Shown: positions 31,307 through 42,001 of the stretch, one piece after another | How the letters are laid out: each line of letters begins with the position of its first letter | How positions within the stretch are numbered: position 1 is the first letter of the stretch | NCBI GenBank assembly: GCA_023053575.1 | Contig: JAKZAP010000012.1 | Coordinates: 22,618,780 to 22,682,779, forward strand | Direction: 5' to 3' | Source of the DNA: Branchinecta lynchi | Lineage: Eukaryota; Arthropoda; Branchiopoda; Anostraca; Branchinectidae | DNA length: 64,000 nt | The notes under the pieces: generated by a model | Seen by the model: the letters and a program-made list of their open reading frames with translations, nothing else | Database searches by the model: none | What the model was told of the DNA's origin: nothing | Made by a program: the position numbers and the translations under genes

Positions 31307-33898
31307 ATGTTTCAAAGTCAGCTTGGGCTCAAAGAATATTTATCTACGAAGTACGGAACTTTCACAGCCCAGACATGCAGACAATTATCCAATTTGGCCG
31401 GAAGGAAAGGACAAGTGATAAACCAACTGAAGTTTTTAGTAAGATGCAGAGACAACGGACTAATCCCAACTTCAATGCTTCACAACATTGGACACCCGGA
31501 CTCGAGGAATAAGAAGAAAGTGGAGCAACGTATTTCGCAGATTCTCCTTAAAGACACGATTGCCGGTTTAAGATCAAAATGGACGATGACATCACGCGAA
31601 TTCGACCATCTCAAAGAAACCCTCATGGAAAATGTTGATGATCATGACAGGCCAAAAATCGAAAAAGTAATCTCTGCTAGATTTGAAAATTCTTGTTGGA
31701 AACACCGCGAAAAGCTGCGGAAAAAATATTCTCGACTTCAAAACAAAAACTACAGTAAAACCCAGATTTACAGTCCGAAAGTTCTCCCTGGACCTTCCGT
31801 ACTAAATTTTAGCTCCAAAACTTTATCTCCAACACAAATTAATGCATTGTCCCATGGATGTAAATTCAACATCGCGCCCCGTGAACCACCAGTAGAAGAA
31901 TTTGTAGCAAGTTTTGAGACAGGTCTTTTCCATGAAGATGCAAAAGTAGATGATTTTGAAAAAGCAAGAGTAGATGCAGCCCACTTGCTACAGTCCCGAA
32001 TCAACATCCCTCCAGAACCGAACCTCCCGAAAGAAGAATTGCAAGCCCTGAAGAGCCTAAGGAAAGACGGATCTCTTATCACCACAAAAGCTGACAAAGG
32101 TAACGCCATTGTAGTCCTTGACCAGAACGAGTACGACACGAAAATTCGAAACCTCCTAGCAGACAAAGATGTCTACACCCCAATACCAAGTGATCCAACC
32201 CCATCCATTGACAAAAAAGTAAGAAATCTCGTAGAAAGTCTCCCTATTTCAAAATCCCAGAAACAGTTCCTAAAAGTAACCGGGCCGGTAGCACCGCGTT
32301 TCTATGGAGTAGTTAAAGTGCACAAAACAGGTAGACCCCTTCGCCCAATAGTAGCAAACGTTCGAGCCCCAACTAAAAAATTAGACAGATTTCTAGCTTC
32401 GTTAATAAGGCCACTCCTAGATTCAGGGCCGCATTACATCAAAAATTCCATTGATTTTGTCCAAGAGTTAAGAAAATACCCTGTCACCAAAGAAACGCAA
32501 AAAGCAAGCATTGATGCTGTATCTTTGTTCACCAGTCTCAGGAAAGATTTCACCCTAGATGCCCTAAAAGAAGCACTAGAAAACTATCCCGAACTGTCAG
32601 ACAAAACCCCCCTAACTGTAAGCCAAATACTAGATTGTTTTAAACTTGTTTGGGAATCAACATATTTCATCTACATGGGGCAATTCTACTGGCAGCATGA
32701 AGGAGCAGCGATGGGGAGCTCTATTTCGCAGGGACTCGCCGAATTAACGCTAAGGAAAATTGAAGAAATCGCTTTCAGTATCGCGCCGATGGTTCCAAGT
32801 TTCTACAAACGTTATGTTGATGATGGTTTCACAGCATGGGAAGGCCAAAAAACAGACATTGTGAGTTTCGTTGACACTTTAAACTCAATTCAACCGACTA
32901 TCCAGTTCACGATTGAATTTGAAAATGATGCACAGAAGCTGCCGTACCTAGATGTTTTGATTGCTAACAGTGAAGGAAGTTTTGTCTGCTCAGTCTACAG
33001 AAAACCCACCCACAACGATCGATACCTTCCATATGATTCTTACCAGCCAGAATATGTGAAACGCGGAGTAGTTATCTCACTAGTCGACCGAGCCATCAAA
33101 ATTTGCGACAAAAATCTCCTAGATGACGAACTTTGCCACATTCGGGACGTCCTGTTTGGAAACAAATACCCCATTCAACTGGTTGAACAGATCATCAGAA
33201 GACGACTGAAGCTGCATTCATCCCCCAAAGATCCTGTAAGTTCTACTAGTAATGGTGAGGTAGAAGAAAAAAATGCCCGCGTTTACCTTCCGTACGTCCG
33301 CGGAGTAACCGAAAAATTGTCCAAAAGTTTGAAAAAATACAACATCCAAGTCTTTCACAGAACCCAAAATACTTTGCTGTCTTACCTAAACTCCGGAAAA
33401 GATAAAGTCCCAAATCAGTACCAAAGAGGCATTTATTCAATACCTTGTGATTGCGGAAAGCGTTACGTAGGAAGGACAGAGAGAACTTTCGGAAAACGAC
33501 TTGCAGAGCATGAGCAAGAAATTGACCACGCCCTCTCCAACGGACACCGTCATAACTATACTTTCAAATCTGCACTTGCAGAACATATTTTCGAAAACCC
33601 ATCCCATTCAGTACATTTTGAAAAAGCCCAAATTCTTGCAACGTGCACCGGACTCCATCAAACCATTCGAGAAGCCGTTGAGATAAAGAAAAACCAAACA
33701 GGCATTAACCGAGATACAGGCGAGTACTCTTTACCGGAAACGTGGAACGGGGTTATTAAGGGAAGAAAATTTAAGCCTCAGTCCCTTATTAACAACAAAA
33801 CCAAAGTCGATCAAAATGCAGAAAAAAATATTTCTTGCCGTCGCCCCAATCGTGCAGCAAAAACAGCAGCCGTGTCAAAAATTAAATCTCAGCACTAG
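31307..33898 (+). CDS. Penelope-like element reverse transcriptase with GIY-YIG endonuclease, intact
   Basis: 863 codons without a break. The N-terminal region (residues 1-180) contains KFLVRCRDNGLIP and a basic stretch RFENSCWKHREKLRKKYSRL. RT motifs follow: TKADKGNAIVVLD (about 264), FYGVVKVHKTGRPLRPIV (about 338), the motif A region KASIDAVSLF with catalytic Asp (about 405), EGAAMGSSISQGLAEL (about 465), KRYVDDGF (about 505) and KLPYLDVLI (about 545). The GIY-YIG nuclease (about 705-800) has GIYSIPCDCGKRYVGRT, then TFGKRLAEHEQE. PLE enzymes nick DNA and prime reverse transcription on it. The start at 31307 sits in the terminal-repeat tail, so the first residues are encoded by the 34-bp extension. 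Intactness and near-identity to the neighbouring copies suggest recent activity. Confidence 0.9.
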   Translation: MFQSQLGLKEYLSTKYGTFTAQTCRQLSNLAGRKGQVINQLKFLVRCRDNGLIPTSMLHNIGHPDSRNKKKVEQRISQILLKDTIAGLRSKWTMTSREFDHLKETLMENVDDHDRPKIEKVISARFENSCWKHREKLRKKYSRLQNKNYSKTQIYSPKVLPGPSVLNFSSKTLSPTQINALSHGCKFNIAPREPPVEEFVASFETGLFHEDAKVDDFEKARVDAAHLLQSRINIPPEPNLPKEELQALKSLRKDGSLITTKADKGNAIVVLDQNEYDTKIRNLLADKDVYTPIPSDPTPSIDKKVRNLVESLPISKSQKQFLKVTGPVAPRFYGVVKVHKTGRPLRPIVANVRAPTKKLDRFLASLIRPLLDSGPHYIKNSIDFVQELRKYPVTKETQKASIDAVSLFTSLRKDFTLDALKEALENYPELSDKTPLTVSQILDCFKLVWESTYFIYMGQFYWQHEGAAMGSSISQGLAELTLRKIEEIAFSIAPMVPSFYKRYVDDGFTAWEGQKTDIVSFVDTLNSIQPTIQFTIEFENDAQKLPYLDVLIANSEGSFVCSVYRKPTHNDRYLPYDSYQPEYVKRGVVISLVDRAIKICDKNLLDDELCHIRDVLFGNKYPIQLVEQIIRRRLKLHSSPKDPVSSTSNGEVEEKNARVYLPYVRGVTEKLSKSLKKYNIQVFHRTQNTLLSYLNSGKDKVPNQYQRGIYSIPCDCGKRYVGRTERTFGKRLAEHEQEIDHALSNGHRHNYTFKSALAEHIFENPSHSVHFEKAQILATCTGLHQTIREAVEIKKNQTGINRDTGEYSLPETWNGVIKGRKFKPQSLINNKTKVDQNAEKNISCRRPNRAAKTAAVSKIKSQH

Positions 33899-34323
33899 TT
33901 TTTCCGTGCAGTGATTATTCAAAGTAATAGATTCAGGCAAGCACTCATAATAGAAACGTAGAACGAGGTCATTAATACAATAATATTTAAGTTTTCAGCC
34001 CCTTATTAATGAAAAAACCGAAGTTGATCAAAGTGCAGAAAAAACCCTTTCCTGTCATCGCCCCAGTCATGCAGCGGAAACAGCGTCGTTGTCAAAAATT
34101 AAATCTCAGGACTAGTTTTTTCATTATACTGGTACTTGAAGATAATTTACCTTAATAAGATATTTATAGTCGGTAGAAGTTTCAGTTATTTGTTACAGGT
34201 TTGTTTCCTTCCCCGAAGTTGAACAAGAAGATTGACAGCCTGACGAGGACCCTTGCCAAGAAGGGCCGAAATATCGCTGATGAAAAATCAGAGCTGACGT
34301 ATCCGTGTAAACATTGTTTGAAT
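33899..34323 (+). repeat. PLE terminal repeat (pLTR), right end
   Basis: Matches 30880-31304 and stops at GTTTGAATAA, where the target duplication begins. It lacks the 34-bp tail that the left end carries. Confidence 0.85.
34233..34281 (+). ncRNA. Hammerhead-ribozyme-like motif in right PLE terminal repeat
   Basis: Identical to the internal motif: CTGACGAG 34240-34247, CGAAA 34267-34271, TATC 34272-34275. With 31214-31262 it brackets the complete ORF, so two cuts would release one monomer unit RNA of about 3.0 kb. Confidence 0.65.
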
Positions 34324-34679
34324 AAATCTCTATTTTATATTTTTTACATAGAATACAGGAGGTGTAGCCTATGTAGCTTTGAACAATTCTGAGGAGTATC
34401 AAAAAAAGATACAATTAAGGAACTGCTTTGATTGACCAGTATTTTCCCTTTATTGCAGCAAGTGTATGAAATGTCGCTGTTAAACTGTACAAATATTCAG
34501 ACCTCCTGTAGATAGCATAGTAAACATTTAAGTTTACCTACCTGGTAGCTTGCATTCAGCAGACACTTGCCACCAAGATCTTTCTCTAATAAACAGGGTT
34601 TTGCAGCTAACATTAAATAGGTCATATAAACATTTGAAATTTCAAATTCAAACACAGAACATACTTTTGCCTGGTGTGT

Positions 34680-34955
34680 GTATAGATGGATGAGAATGTG
34701 TTCCGCTTTATGTGTGAATGTGAAGGATTGAGTGATTTAAGGGTCGAATTATTTGGGGTGGGAATTACTAGGGAGGAGTGGCTACTAGAAAAAATTGGAA
34801 GTACAAATATGGGGGATATCTGTAAGGTGGCTAGATTCCTCTGCGTTGGTTTGTCCCATAGAGAGCGATTTTTGTAGTTTGTTGTGTTTTTTCTTGTTTT
34901 GTTACCATGACCCCAAGGTTTTTTTTGTGCAATAAATTCATTAATTCATTCATTC
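34680..34955 (+). pseudogene. LINE 3'-end relic
   Basis: A 63-codon frame reads DENVFRFMCECEGLSDLR and ends RFL-stop, then a 3' tail with CAATAAATTCATTAATTCAT. It resembles LINE C-terminal ends (aromatic-C-x-C after an acidic turn) and looks like a continuation of the kind of zinc-knuckle region seen at 59640-59735. Strongly 5' truncated. Confidence 0.5.
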
Positions 34956-34994
34956 ATAGCTTATGTCAGCTTATAATATTTCAATTCTCAGTCT

Positions 34995-35373
34995 ATTCCA
35001 CAAGAGCCAATATTCTGGTTGGCTGCTAGGTAGAAAAAGCTGAGGCACAGGACACTTTGCATGCAAAACCCTTGACTATGTAGAAAAGGAAATGAGGTTT
35101 TTCACATCTGTCATCAGCCGAGCCCTTTTGTTTTTGTTGTGAAAAATATATAAAGGATTGTCCTTGATTTCTCTAAATTATGGTAGTAATTTCAGCCCTG
35201 TCCGAGCTAGTGCTCAGTTGTTATGACAGAAACTGTGTTTTTGATGTATGCACTGTATACTGAAATCCATGCACCATACATGAAATCCAAGGTACAGTGC
35301 TTGAACATCTAGCACCCAGGCATGGTGCTAGACGTTTGAGCACTGCGCCTGAAAAGGGGCTAGTGTACTAGAC
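34995..35373 (+). repeat. MITE-A family copy
   Basis: Matches the 1-546 element: the same stretch from AGCCAATATTCTGGTTGGCT through GAAAAATATATAAAGGATTG to the terminal GGCTAGTGTACTAGAC at 35373. Here only one foldback arm is present. Confidence 0.75.
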
Positions 35374-35824
35374 CACTTCCTTCCCAGTGGGTTTACTCTA
35401 TCATTTTCCATGTTTCAAAAAGTCAAAAGTCAGAGTAAAAAAAAAATTACTCAAAATAAATACAATAAAAGACAAACAATCTAAAGGAAATATTTGCTCC
35501 AGTGAACACATTGAAAAGCTTGCCTCATCCATGCTACCTAGCAGCAATTTTCTGAAAAAGGATAGGATAAACCCACTAGAAGAAAGTGGCCTCCAAAAAA
35601 CTGTATCTTGGAAGTGCTCTTACATTTTGTAAATTGGAAAATGAGGTTGGATAGAAGGTAAAATCAGGTATCTTTTTGATCTGGGACAGGAAGAAGACCC
35701 TATTTAGGTATGTAACCAGTCTCAGTTAAACCAGATTTCACAGGCGTACCATGCCCATGCTCCAGGGCATGGTGCCCCAATGTATGGGCACCGTGCCCAA
35801 AAATAGAGGATTTGTGTTTGAGCT
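35374..35824 (+). repeat. Palindromic repeat L with attached conserved block
   Basis: CACTTCCTTCCCAGTGGGTT (35374 on) is inverted at about 35565-35590 (ATAAACCCACTAGAAG). A block then follows that includes TGTATCTTGGAAGTGCTCT, GGTTGGATAGAAGG and a self-complementary CATGCCC/GGGCATG and GGGCACGGTGCCC run. The block recurs at 38247-38450, 42540-42720 and inverted at 41460-41600 and 42080-42215. Confidence 0.65.
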
Positions 35825-37379
35825 CAATAATACCTCAATAACTTGCTGCTAAGTATCCCAATTCTAGATTTGAAAAAAACTTATTATAATGGGAGCTTGC
35901 CGGCAGCATGCCAACAAGTGTTAAAAATTGCTTAATTTTGCGCTATAAATATTCCGAGAATGATGACGTCACACAGCAACGTTGGTCCGGCCGCCATCTT
36001 GTCTTGTAATATTTATTGAAACTGGGTGTTTTTTTTTTTTCATTGGGAGCAGGTAATGGTGGATTATAAGAGAAACTGGGAATAACTTGCTCAAGTTCAA
36101 AGAACCAGCTATTTACTGATGTAACCAGTTATGGATATTCAGCCCTAGGTATCAATAAATTAGGTATCAGTTGAAAAAAATAATGATAAATTCCCAGCAG
36201 TTCATTTTTCATTACGGAAAGATCGGCAAATCGGCGCTACTTTGTGGCTACCCTAACAATGCTAACCATCCCGACTGTCACCATGAATGTACCAAACCAC
36301 AAAAACACAGTCAAACAACAAGCAAATTAAAAAACAACAAATTTCCTAGGTTTGAAATATTCAGTCTGGACTAAATCTCAGCTGATTATCCCATGGCACA
36401 TAGGGAGCCAAGGATCAAAATATTAATTTCCTTATAATTGTCCAGCTGTTTTTTACAAATACAAATAAATTAAAAGCCTAAGACCAGTCTGGTACTTCTG
36501 AAGACGGACAAAAAATAATCATGGAAAATTTCATCAAAAATATGGAAAATTTCGTCATCTGGAAAAGAAGACGTTCTGCGTGGGGTTGAGCAAAAATAGT
36601 AACGCCAATGAAGTACAGATCTAAATACACTGGTAGCTTGTGAGCAGTAAGAGAAGGTAAACAGAATGTTTGGATTAGGTTTTTAACATGAGCCTGATAT
36701 GGTACAATGTGATACCTACAACTTCTTTCTTGTAGCTTTGTCTGTAATTGAAAAATGTGTGTGTTTCTTCTTTTTGAACTGCCTTTTTTGGTTGATTTCC
36801 TTTGTCAAGCTTTTGGGTAAGTGGGCATTAGCTGCATTTTTAACAGGCCTGCAGAATTTCCCACTACAAGGCATTTTCTTCCTTGTGTTAACCAACTTAA
36901 ATTCTTATCAGTTGTTCTTTAGTTGTCATTTGCCAGTCCACTTCGAAACTGTGGACTAAGGTTGGACCTCCGTCTAACTGAACTGATTTTCTCATGCAGG
37001 AAATATATATCTTTCATTTAATGTGGGACTGCAAAACAAGCTGTTTTTCATTGCTGGATGAACAGGGTTGGACACAGAGAAATGACTTACAAAGGTAAAT
37101 AGGTTGGATAACTGGGTGACAGAGAATCTGCAAAAAATGCCTCTATTGAATTGATCTCCTTAGGTTTACAAAGCCCACAAGGAAATGTTTGACATTTTGA
37201 TTAAGGGGTTAAGAGTAGAGATTTTTATTGAGATGAGGGGACTATTTCTCTTCAAAATGTAAAGAGAAATAGTACCGGAATTGTGGCCTCTATCCAGCCT
37301 TTTTCTGCCTTTCTTCCTCAGTTATGTACCAATCCAGAACTTGTGGGGCGCAGCGAGTCTACCATAAATCTATGATTTT
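35825..37379. other. Unassigned intergenic DNA
   Basis: AT-rich. Open frames such as 36171-36374 and 36699-36959 (a hydrophobic 86-codon frame) have no recognised domain, no splice context and no repeat-end signatures. Nothing that I can assign. Confidence 0.4.
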
Positions 37380-37740
37380 GGGATATCGAATGCCAAATCC
37401 TATGTATGTATATCCAGAATTTCAATTGTTCTGTGCTTAATGCTGGATACCCTCTGCAGAATGCTGGGTACCTATTGGTACTCTAACCCTGAACTGCTCC
37501 AGCACAAAAGAGGTCTGATTGTTTGACTGACAAAATAAGTTTCTAAACTTCCCTCAGATCATAAATATTTTATTTGGTTATGGTAGGCCTACCCAGCACA
37601 AGACCTCATTTCAAGCCGTACCCTACCCAGATCTAGTCAAGCTTTGCCCATTTTTCACCCAACCACAAATCCCTGATTTTGGGATACATTATGCCCAATG
37701 CTGGATATTATATGCCAAATGCCTGGCCTAACCCATTAAA
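37380..37740. repeat. Half-copies of the ATGCCAAATGCTGGATA MITE
   Basis: Words GGGATATCGAATGCCAAATC, TGCTGGATACC and CCACAAATCCCTGATTTTGG match the 550-869 element in pieces. One terminal repeat is at 37665-37685. Confidence 0.55.
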
Positions 37741-37937
37741 ACCCTAAGTTCAGAAATTAAGCAACAAAAAGATAGTGGGCTAGGTCTTAAGTAGGGTGCA
37801 CACACAGTCCAAATTTCGCAGTCCGGTGCGAATTTCCTTCTCCGCTCCGGAATTTTTACGCATCGCATGCAGATTTGGTCCGATAATTTCGTTGCGGTTG
37901 AGTAGAAAATATTCTACTTTTTCCAGAGCGAATTTTA

Positions 37938-38246
37938 AATGCATTAAAAAGAGATAGGGTGCTGTTAGGTTTTTCATCTCCATCATCATTAGCAGCCTTT
38001 AGTTTTTGTTGTGAAAAATATATAAAAGATTGTCTTTGATTTCTTTAATTCACAGTAGTCATTTCAGCCCTGTCCGAACCGGTGGTCAGTTGTGATGACA
38101 GAAACTGTGTTTTTTCTGTATGCACTGTATACTGAAATCCATGCACCATACATGAAATCCATGATACAGTGCTTGAACGTCTAGCACCCAGGCATGGTGC
38201 TAGACGTTTGAGCACCGTGCCTGAAATAGGGCTAGTGTACTAGACT
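37938..38246 (+). repeat. MITE-A family copy
   Basis: Closely matches 250-546, from GATAGGGTGCTGTTAGG to GGGCTAGTGTACTAGACTG, and runs straight into repeat L block 38247-38450, as the 35-kb copy does. The A+L order is therefore inherited as a unit. Confidence 0.8.
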
Positions 38247-38450
38247 GGAAAGAAGTGGCCTCCACAAAACTCTCTGTATCTTGGAAGTGCTCTAACATTT
38301 TGAAAACTGGAAAATGAGGTTGGATAGAAGTGAAATCAGGTATCTTTTGATCTAGGGCAGTAATAAGACCCTATTTAGGTATGTAGCCAGTGTCAGTTTG
38401 CCAAATTTCACAGGGGCACCATGCCCAAAAATTGAGGATTTGTGTATGAC
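38247..38450 (+). repeat. Repeat L block
   Basis: Same block as 35575-35820 (GAAGTGGCCTCCA, GTATCTTGGAAGTGCTCTAA, GACCCTATTTAGGTATGTA), lacking the palindromic first part. Confidence 0.65.
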
Positions 38451-39845
38451 TGGCTCAAACCAAAGCTGAAGTTCAGGAGAATCATAATCCTACGACCAAA
38501 ACATCAGAATTTGGAAGTTATTTTTTTAGTAGCTACCATAGCCAGACCCTAGCATTGCGTCTGTGGTACAAAGACCATTTTTTGTGGTCTGCTTTAGCCT
38601 ACTTGAATGTTTTCTAAAGCACAAATTTGGCCACTTCATTTATACTAGGCTCCTGCCACTTTTTGATCAAATAAAACAATGAAATCTACATCATTTAATT
38701 ATTTAACAATAGCCTATCATCATTTAATATTGCATTGTAAATCATATCAGAACCAGAATAAGGCAGTAGTAAGACAGCCAAGTTTTCAACTACAAGAAAT
38801 AAATGATGACAGACAAGCTTACTTGAATGTGTGTTCTGAAGTCCAAATCTTCATATTTGCTGCTGAACGCTCAGGTCAGAGTTCAACCACCAAACAGCTC
38901 TGGCACAGCTCAAAAGCAAAAATTATGTAACGGAAAGAGAAGTAAAACTACGGCAACTTCCTTCTGACGCTGTGTATAAGACGTTATTAATACGTAACAA
39001 TTCGGTACTGTTTTGTTCTATATCTTGCCCTCATGCCAGGCCATTTCACTTTCAAGTTTCAACTCCTACTTCCAAGTGTACTACTGGACTGGAAGAAGAC
39101 ACTAGGAGATTTTCTGATTCGGAGATTTTCAGGGAGATCTTCGACCTGTTTTCGAACATGTATCATTTCATTCCGTAGGAAAACAACTCCTGTCTCATGA
39201 CTTTCCAAGTTCCGGCTCGAATTCTTCTCTTTTGGCAAAATTTTCAAGCATATGTCAACCTGCTTATTTTATCTGAATTTTTGGCAGGGACGACTTTAAT
39301 CCCTTGGATTGGATTGGGTTTATCTGATTCTCCTTGCAAGCTTCTATAAGATGCGAGGTAACGGTAATTTTATTGTATCGCTGTATCGAACATGAAGCTT
39401 ACAGCATTTTGTTTTGTTTTAAACCCATGTAGCATCTTTTCCAAATATTTTGATTATTTGCTTTTTGGGCTATGACTCCTTCTCCACTCGGTGATGTTAA
39501 TATTTCTTTAATCTCTTTAACGTCACTTACTCTTTCTAAACAAACATACATACTTTAAACTTTAATAAATTTTAATTTTCCATTTCAACTATTTGATTTA
39601 ATTTTTTAATTTGAATTTGCCAATCTTAATACTTATTTATTCTTATTTTAGTACAATTATAAACCCTTTTCTATGAATCAGCACCTCTACACACAAACTG
39701 ACTTCTACAAATAACCCCTACAAGCTAAAAATAAACTCCAAAATCTATAATTGCAAACAACTGTATTTACTTTAATCTTTCACCTACTGTATTTTAAAAC
39801 AAACACAAAAACTTCCAATCTGCCCCTAGGCTAAACCATATTGCG
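38451..39845. other. Unassigned intergenic DNA
   Basis: No gene recognised. Short frames (38679-38930, 39059-39247 minus) lack domains. 39360-39800 is very AT-rich. Confidence 0.4.
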
Positions 39846-39849
39846 ACCC

Positions 39850-40360
39850 TGCCGTGAGGTGTTTTCTTTTCAGAGCTTATTGCACCCCGTTGTACGGTCT
39901 TGCTTTTGTGCAATCTGTATCTGTTAAGTGTGAGAACTCTCTTCGGGTTCTGTATAACAATTCTTTTCGGTGGCTTCTTGGTCTTTCCCTTAACTGTAGT
40001 GCTTCTGGAATGTTTGTTGGTGGTGGCCTCCCTTCTTTTCCTGAACTTCGTAGGCAGGGTTCGTAGGAGATCATCTCTTTCGATCCAGACAAGGATTCTT
40101 GCTTCGGACAATCCGCTCCTTCGGGTGCTTTCGGGGCCGCTTTTTCGGCTATCTCTGCCACTTTGGCGGACATGGTCTGGTGAGATCTATACACAACGAA
40201 CTTGATGCTCAAGCACCTTTTTTGTTGTTTGTGTTTTTCTCTCTTATTTTGTTATTGTTTAATATGTTGTTGTTGTTGTTTTTTTGTATGTTTTTGAGTG
40301 GCCCTAGTTGGTCCTTAGTTCAATGAAAATAAATAAATAAATAAATAAATATTTATTTAT
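39850..40360 (+). pseudogene. LINE 3'-end relic
   Basis: The frame reads FRAYCTPLYGLAFVQSV, LRVLYNNSFRWLLGLS and NCSASGMFVGGGLPSF, a common post-RT signature of CR1/RTE-like LINEs. Stops and a shift follow. It ends in an AAATAAATAAATAAATAAAT tail at 40330-40352. 5' truncated. Confidence 0.65.
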
Positions 40361-40877
40361 TTTCTACATTTTCTCAACAATTAACTTTAATTTTCATAAT
40401 TTTTTCTTTAAACTAAAAGAGATTGAACAGTTTAAGCTATCTGCAAGCAGTTATTGCATAACCTATACTTGCTGGGTTGCTGACTTTCATGTTAAAAGCC
40501 TAATCAAGGGGTTGTACACTCCTAGTACGCACCCGGTGTACACTCATTGCCGTGACCTCCCGGCAGCAGTGCACTTTTATTAAACTGTGTGATTTTGAAA
40601 CACCGACTATTAAGCTCGATGGTACCTCCTGGCAGCAATGCACTTTTATTAAACTTTGTGATTTTTAAACACGGACTATTAAATTGGATGGTACCTTCCA
40701 GCACCCCCCTGCACCTTCCAGCACCTCCCGACACCCGGTGTACATGGGTTTGGGGAGTGAGTAACCCCTCGAGCCTAATGTCACCAAAAGCAAAGCTGAG
40801 CACTGAAACTATGAAATGACCTTTGCTGAAAGACAGCATCAGCTGACAATACCGTTTAGGAGCAAATGTCTGCCATC

Positions 40878-41173
40878 CAGTCTAGTACACTAGCCCCTTT
40901 TCAGTCATGGTGCTCAAACGTCTAGCACCATGCCTGAGTGCTTGAGCACTGTACCTTGAAATTCATGCATGGTGCATGTATTTCAGCATACAGTGCACAC
41001 ATGAAAAAACACAATTTCTATTGGTATTTAGTGTGTAACAATAGAAATTGTACTTTTTCATGTGTGCACTGTATGGCATGGATTTCAAGGTACAGTGCTC
41101 AAACGTCTATCACTCAGGCATGGTGCTAGACATTTGAGCACCGTGACTGACAAAGGGCTAGTGTACTAGACTG
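40878..41173. repeat. MITE-A, complete 296-bp copy
   Basis: Ends CAGTCTAGTACACTAGCCC and GGGCTAGTGTACTAGACTG. Flanks TCTGCCAT (left) and TCTGGCAT (right) are an 8-bp target duplication with one mismatch, as for hAT transposons. The whole element is nearly one palindrome, with AACAATAGAAATTGT-like words at its centre. Confidence 0.8.
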
Positions 41174-41459
41174 TCTGGCATCACATGCTCATAGTGCCAT
41201 TTTACATGATTTTAAGACCCTAGCAAGTAGCAGGCCCAATATGTGACAAACAACACAGACAGAGGGATGCTGCTTCTCAGAGACTAGTAAGGCCACCCAT
41301 GGCCCTAAACTCAACTGATTATTATCTGATATCTTTTGTACCCTATTTCACCCAATATTTTAATTCCAGTTAAGTTTTATGTTTAGATGAAATGTTATTT
41401 TTGTAATTGTGTCATGTATAATTTGTGTGAATGACAATCCAGTCAAACACATCCAGTCC

Positions 41460-41588
41460 ATCCAATGGATCCGATGTATGGGCATTGTCCCCATACATTG
41501 GGGCACAGTGCCCTGAAGCATCGGTATGGTACCCCCTTGATATTTGGTTGAACTGAGACTGGTTACATCTAAATAGGGCTGTCTTCCC
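41460..41588 (-). repeat. Repeat L block, inverted
   Basis: Contains GGGCATTGTCCCCATACATT and ACTGAGACTGGTTACAT in reverse orientation to 35690-35800. Confidence 0.55.
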
Positions 41589-41836
41589 CAGAAGCATTAC
41601 TAGCCAAAATGTTTTTTTTTTTGGGGGGGGGGACGAGGGATTTACCGACTAGCTGGTAATTTTTACTGACTTTTTCTGAAGAAAAAACGACTGTTTTCAA
41701 CAACAAAAATTACATTTTTCAGGTTTTCAGAAAAAACACTATTTTGACGAAAAATCAACCAATTTTCAGAAAAACCCACTGTTTTCATGAAAAAAATAAA
41801 CTGTTTTGAAAAAAAATCGCTGTGCGAACGGTTATT

Positions 41837-42001
41837 ATATTTGAACAATGTTACAACGGATATATGTTAGCGCCTGACGAGGACCCTTGCCAAGAAGGGC
41901 CGAAATATCGCTGAAGAAGAATCGTAGCTGACGTATATCGGTTGTAAACATTGTTTGAAAATATGTTTCAAAGTCAGCTTTGGCTCAAAGAGTATTTGAC
42001 T
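41837..42001 (+). mobile_element. Miniature PLE insertion, head-to-head
   Basis: 165 bp between duplicated CGGTTATT (41829-41836 and 42002-42009). The first roughly 28 bases are an inverted piece of PLE terminal repeat (TTGAACAATGTTACAACGGA). The rest is direct: hammerhead-like motif, TAGCTGACGTAT, the 34-bp tail. It repeats in miniature the inverted-plus-direct layout of the 27-34-kb insertion. Confidence 0.75.
41870..41914 (+). ncRNA. Hammerhead-ribozyme-like motif in mini-PLE
   Basis: CTGACGAG 41874-41881, stem II as in the large element, CGAAATATC 41901-41909. Stem I is weakened because the upstream strand is now GCGC rather than CAGC, having been replaced by the inverted piece. Confidence 0.55.

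Larger units (their letters stand above)
27282..34326 (+). mobile_element. Composite Penelope-like element insertion (head-to-head plus tandem)
   Basis: Three PLE segments form one insertion. They are an inverted copy 27282-29948, 5' truncated; a direct copy starting about 29949, truncated much further in; and a complete direct copy, with shared terminal repeats at 30880-31306 and 33899-34323. The whole is flanked by AAATCTCTATTTTA at 27268-27281 and 34324-34337 (14 bp, possibly overlapping the element by a few A/T bases). One duplication pair around everything means a single integration event. The segments are almost identical, with only isolated substitutions seen (for example codon Ser/Gly after YVDD), so the insertion is recent. 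The inverted join at 29947-29949 shows only about two bases of microhomology. Confidence 0.9.

Noticed and set aside
36699..36959. Hydrophobic 86-codon frame
   Set aside because: Composition reflects T-rich DNA; no family, no splice sites.
39794..40212. Two minus-strand frames of 105 and 111 codons
   Set aside because: Antisense to the LINE relic at 39850-40360.
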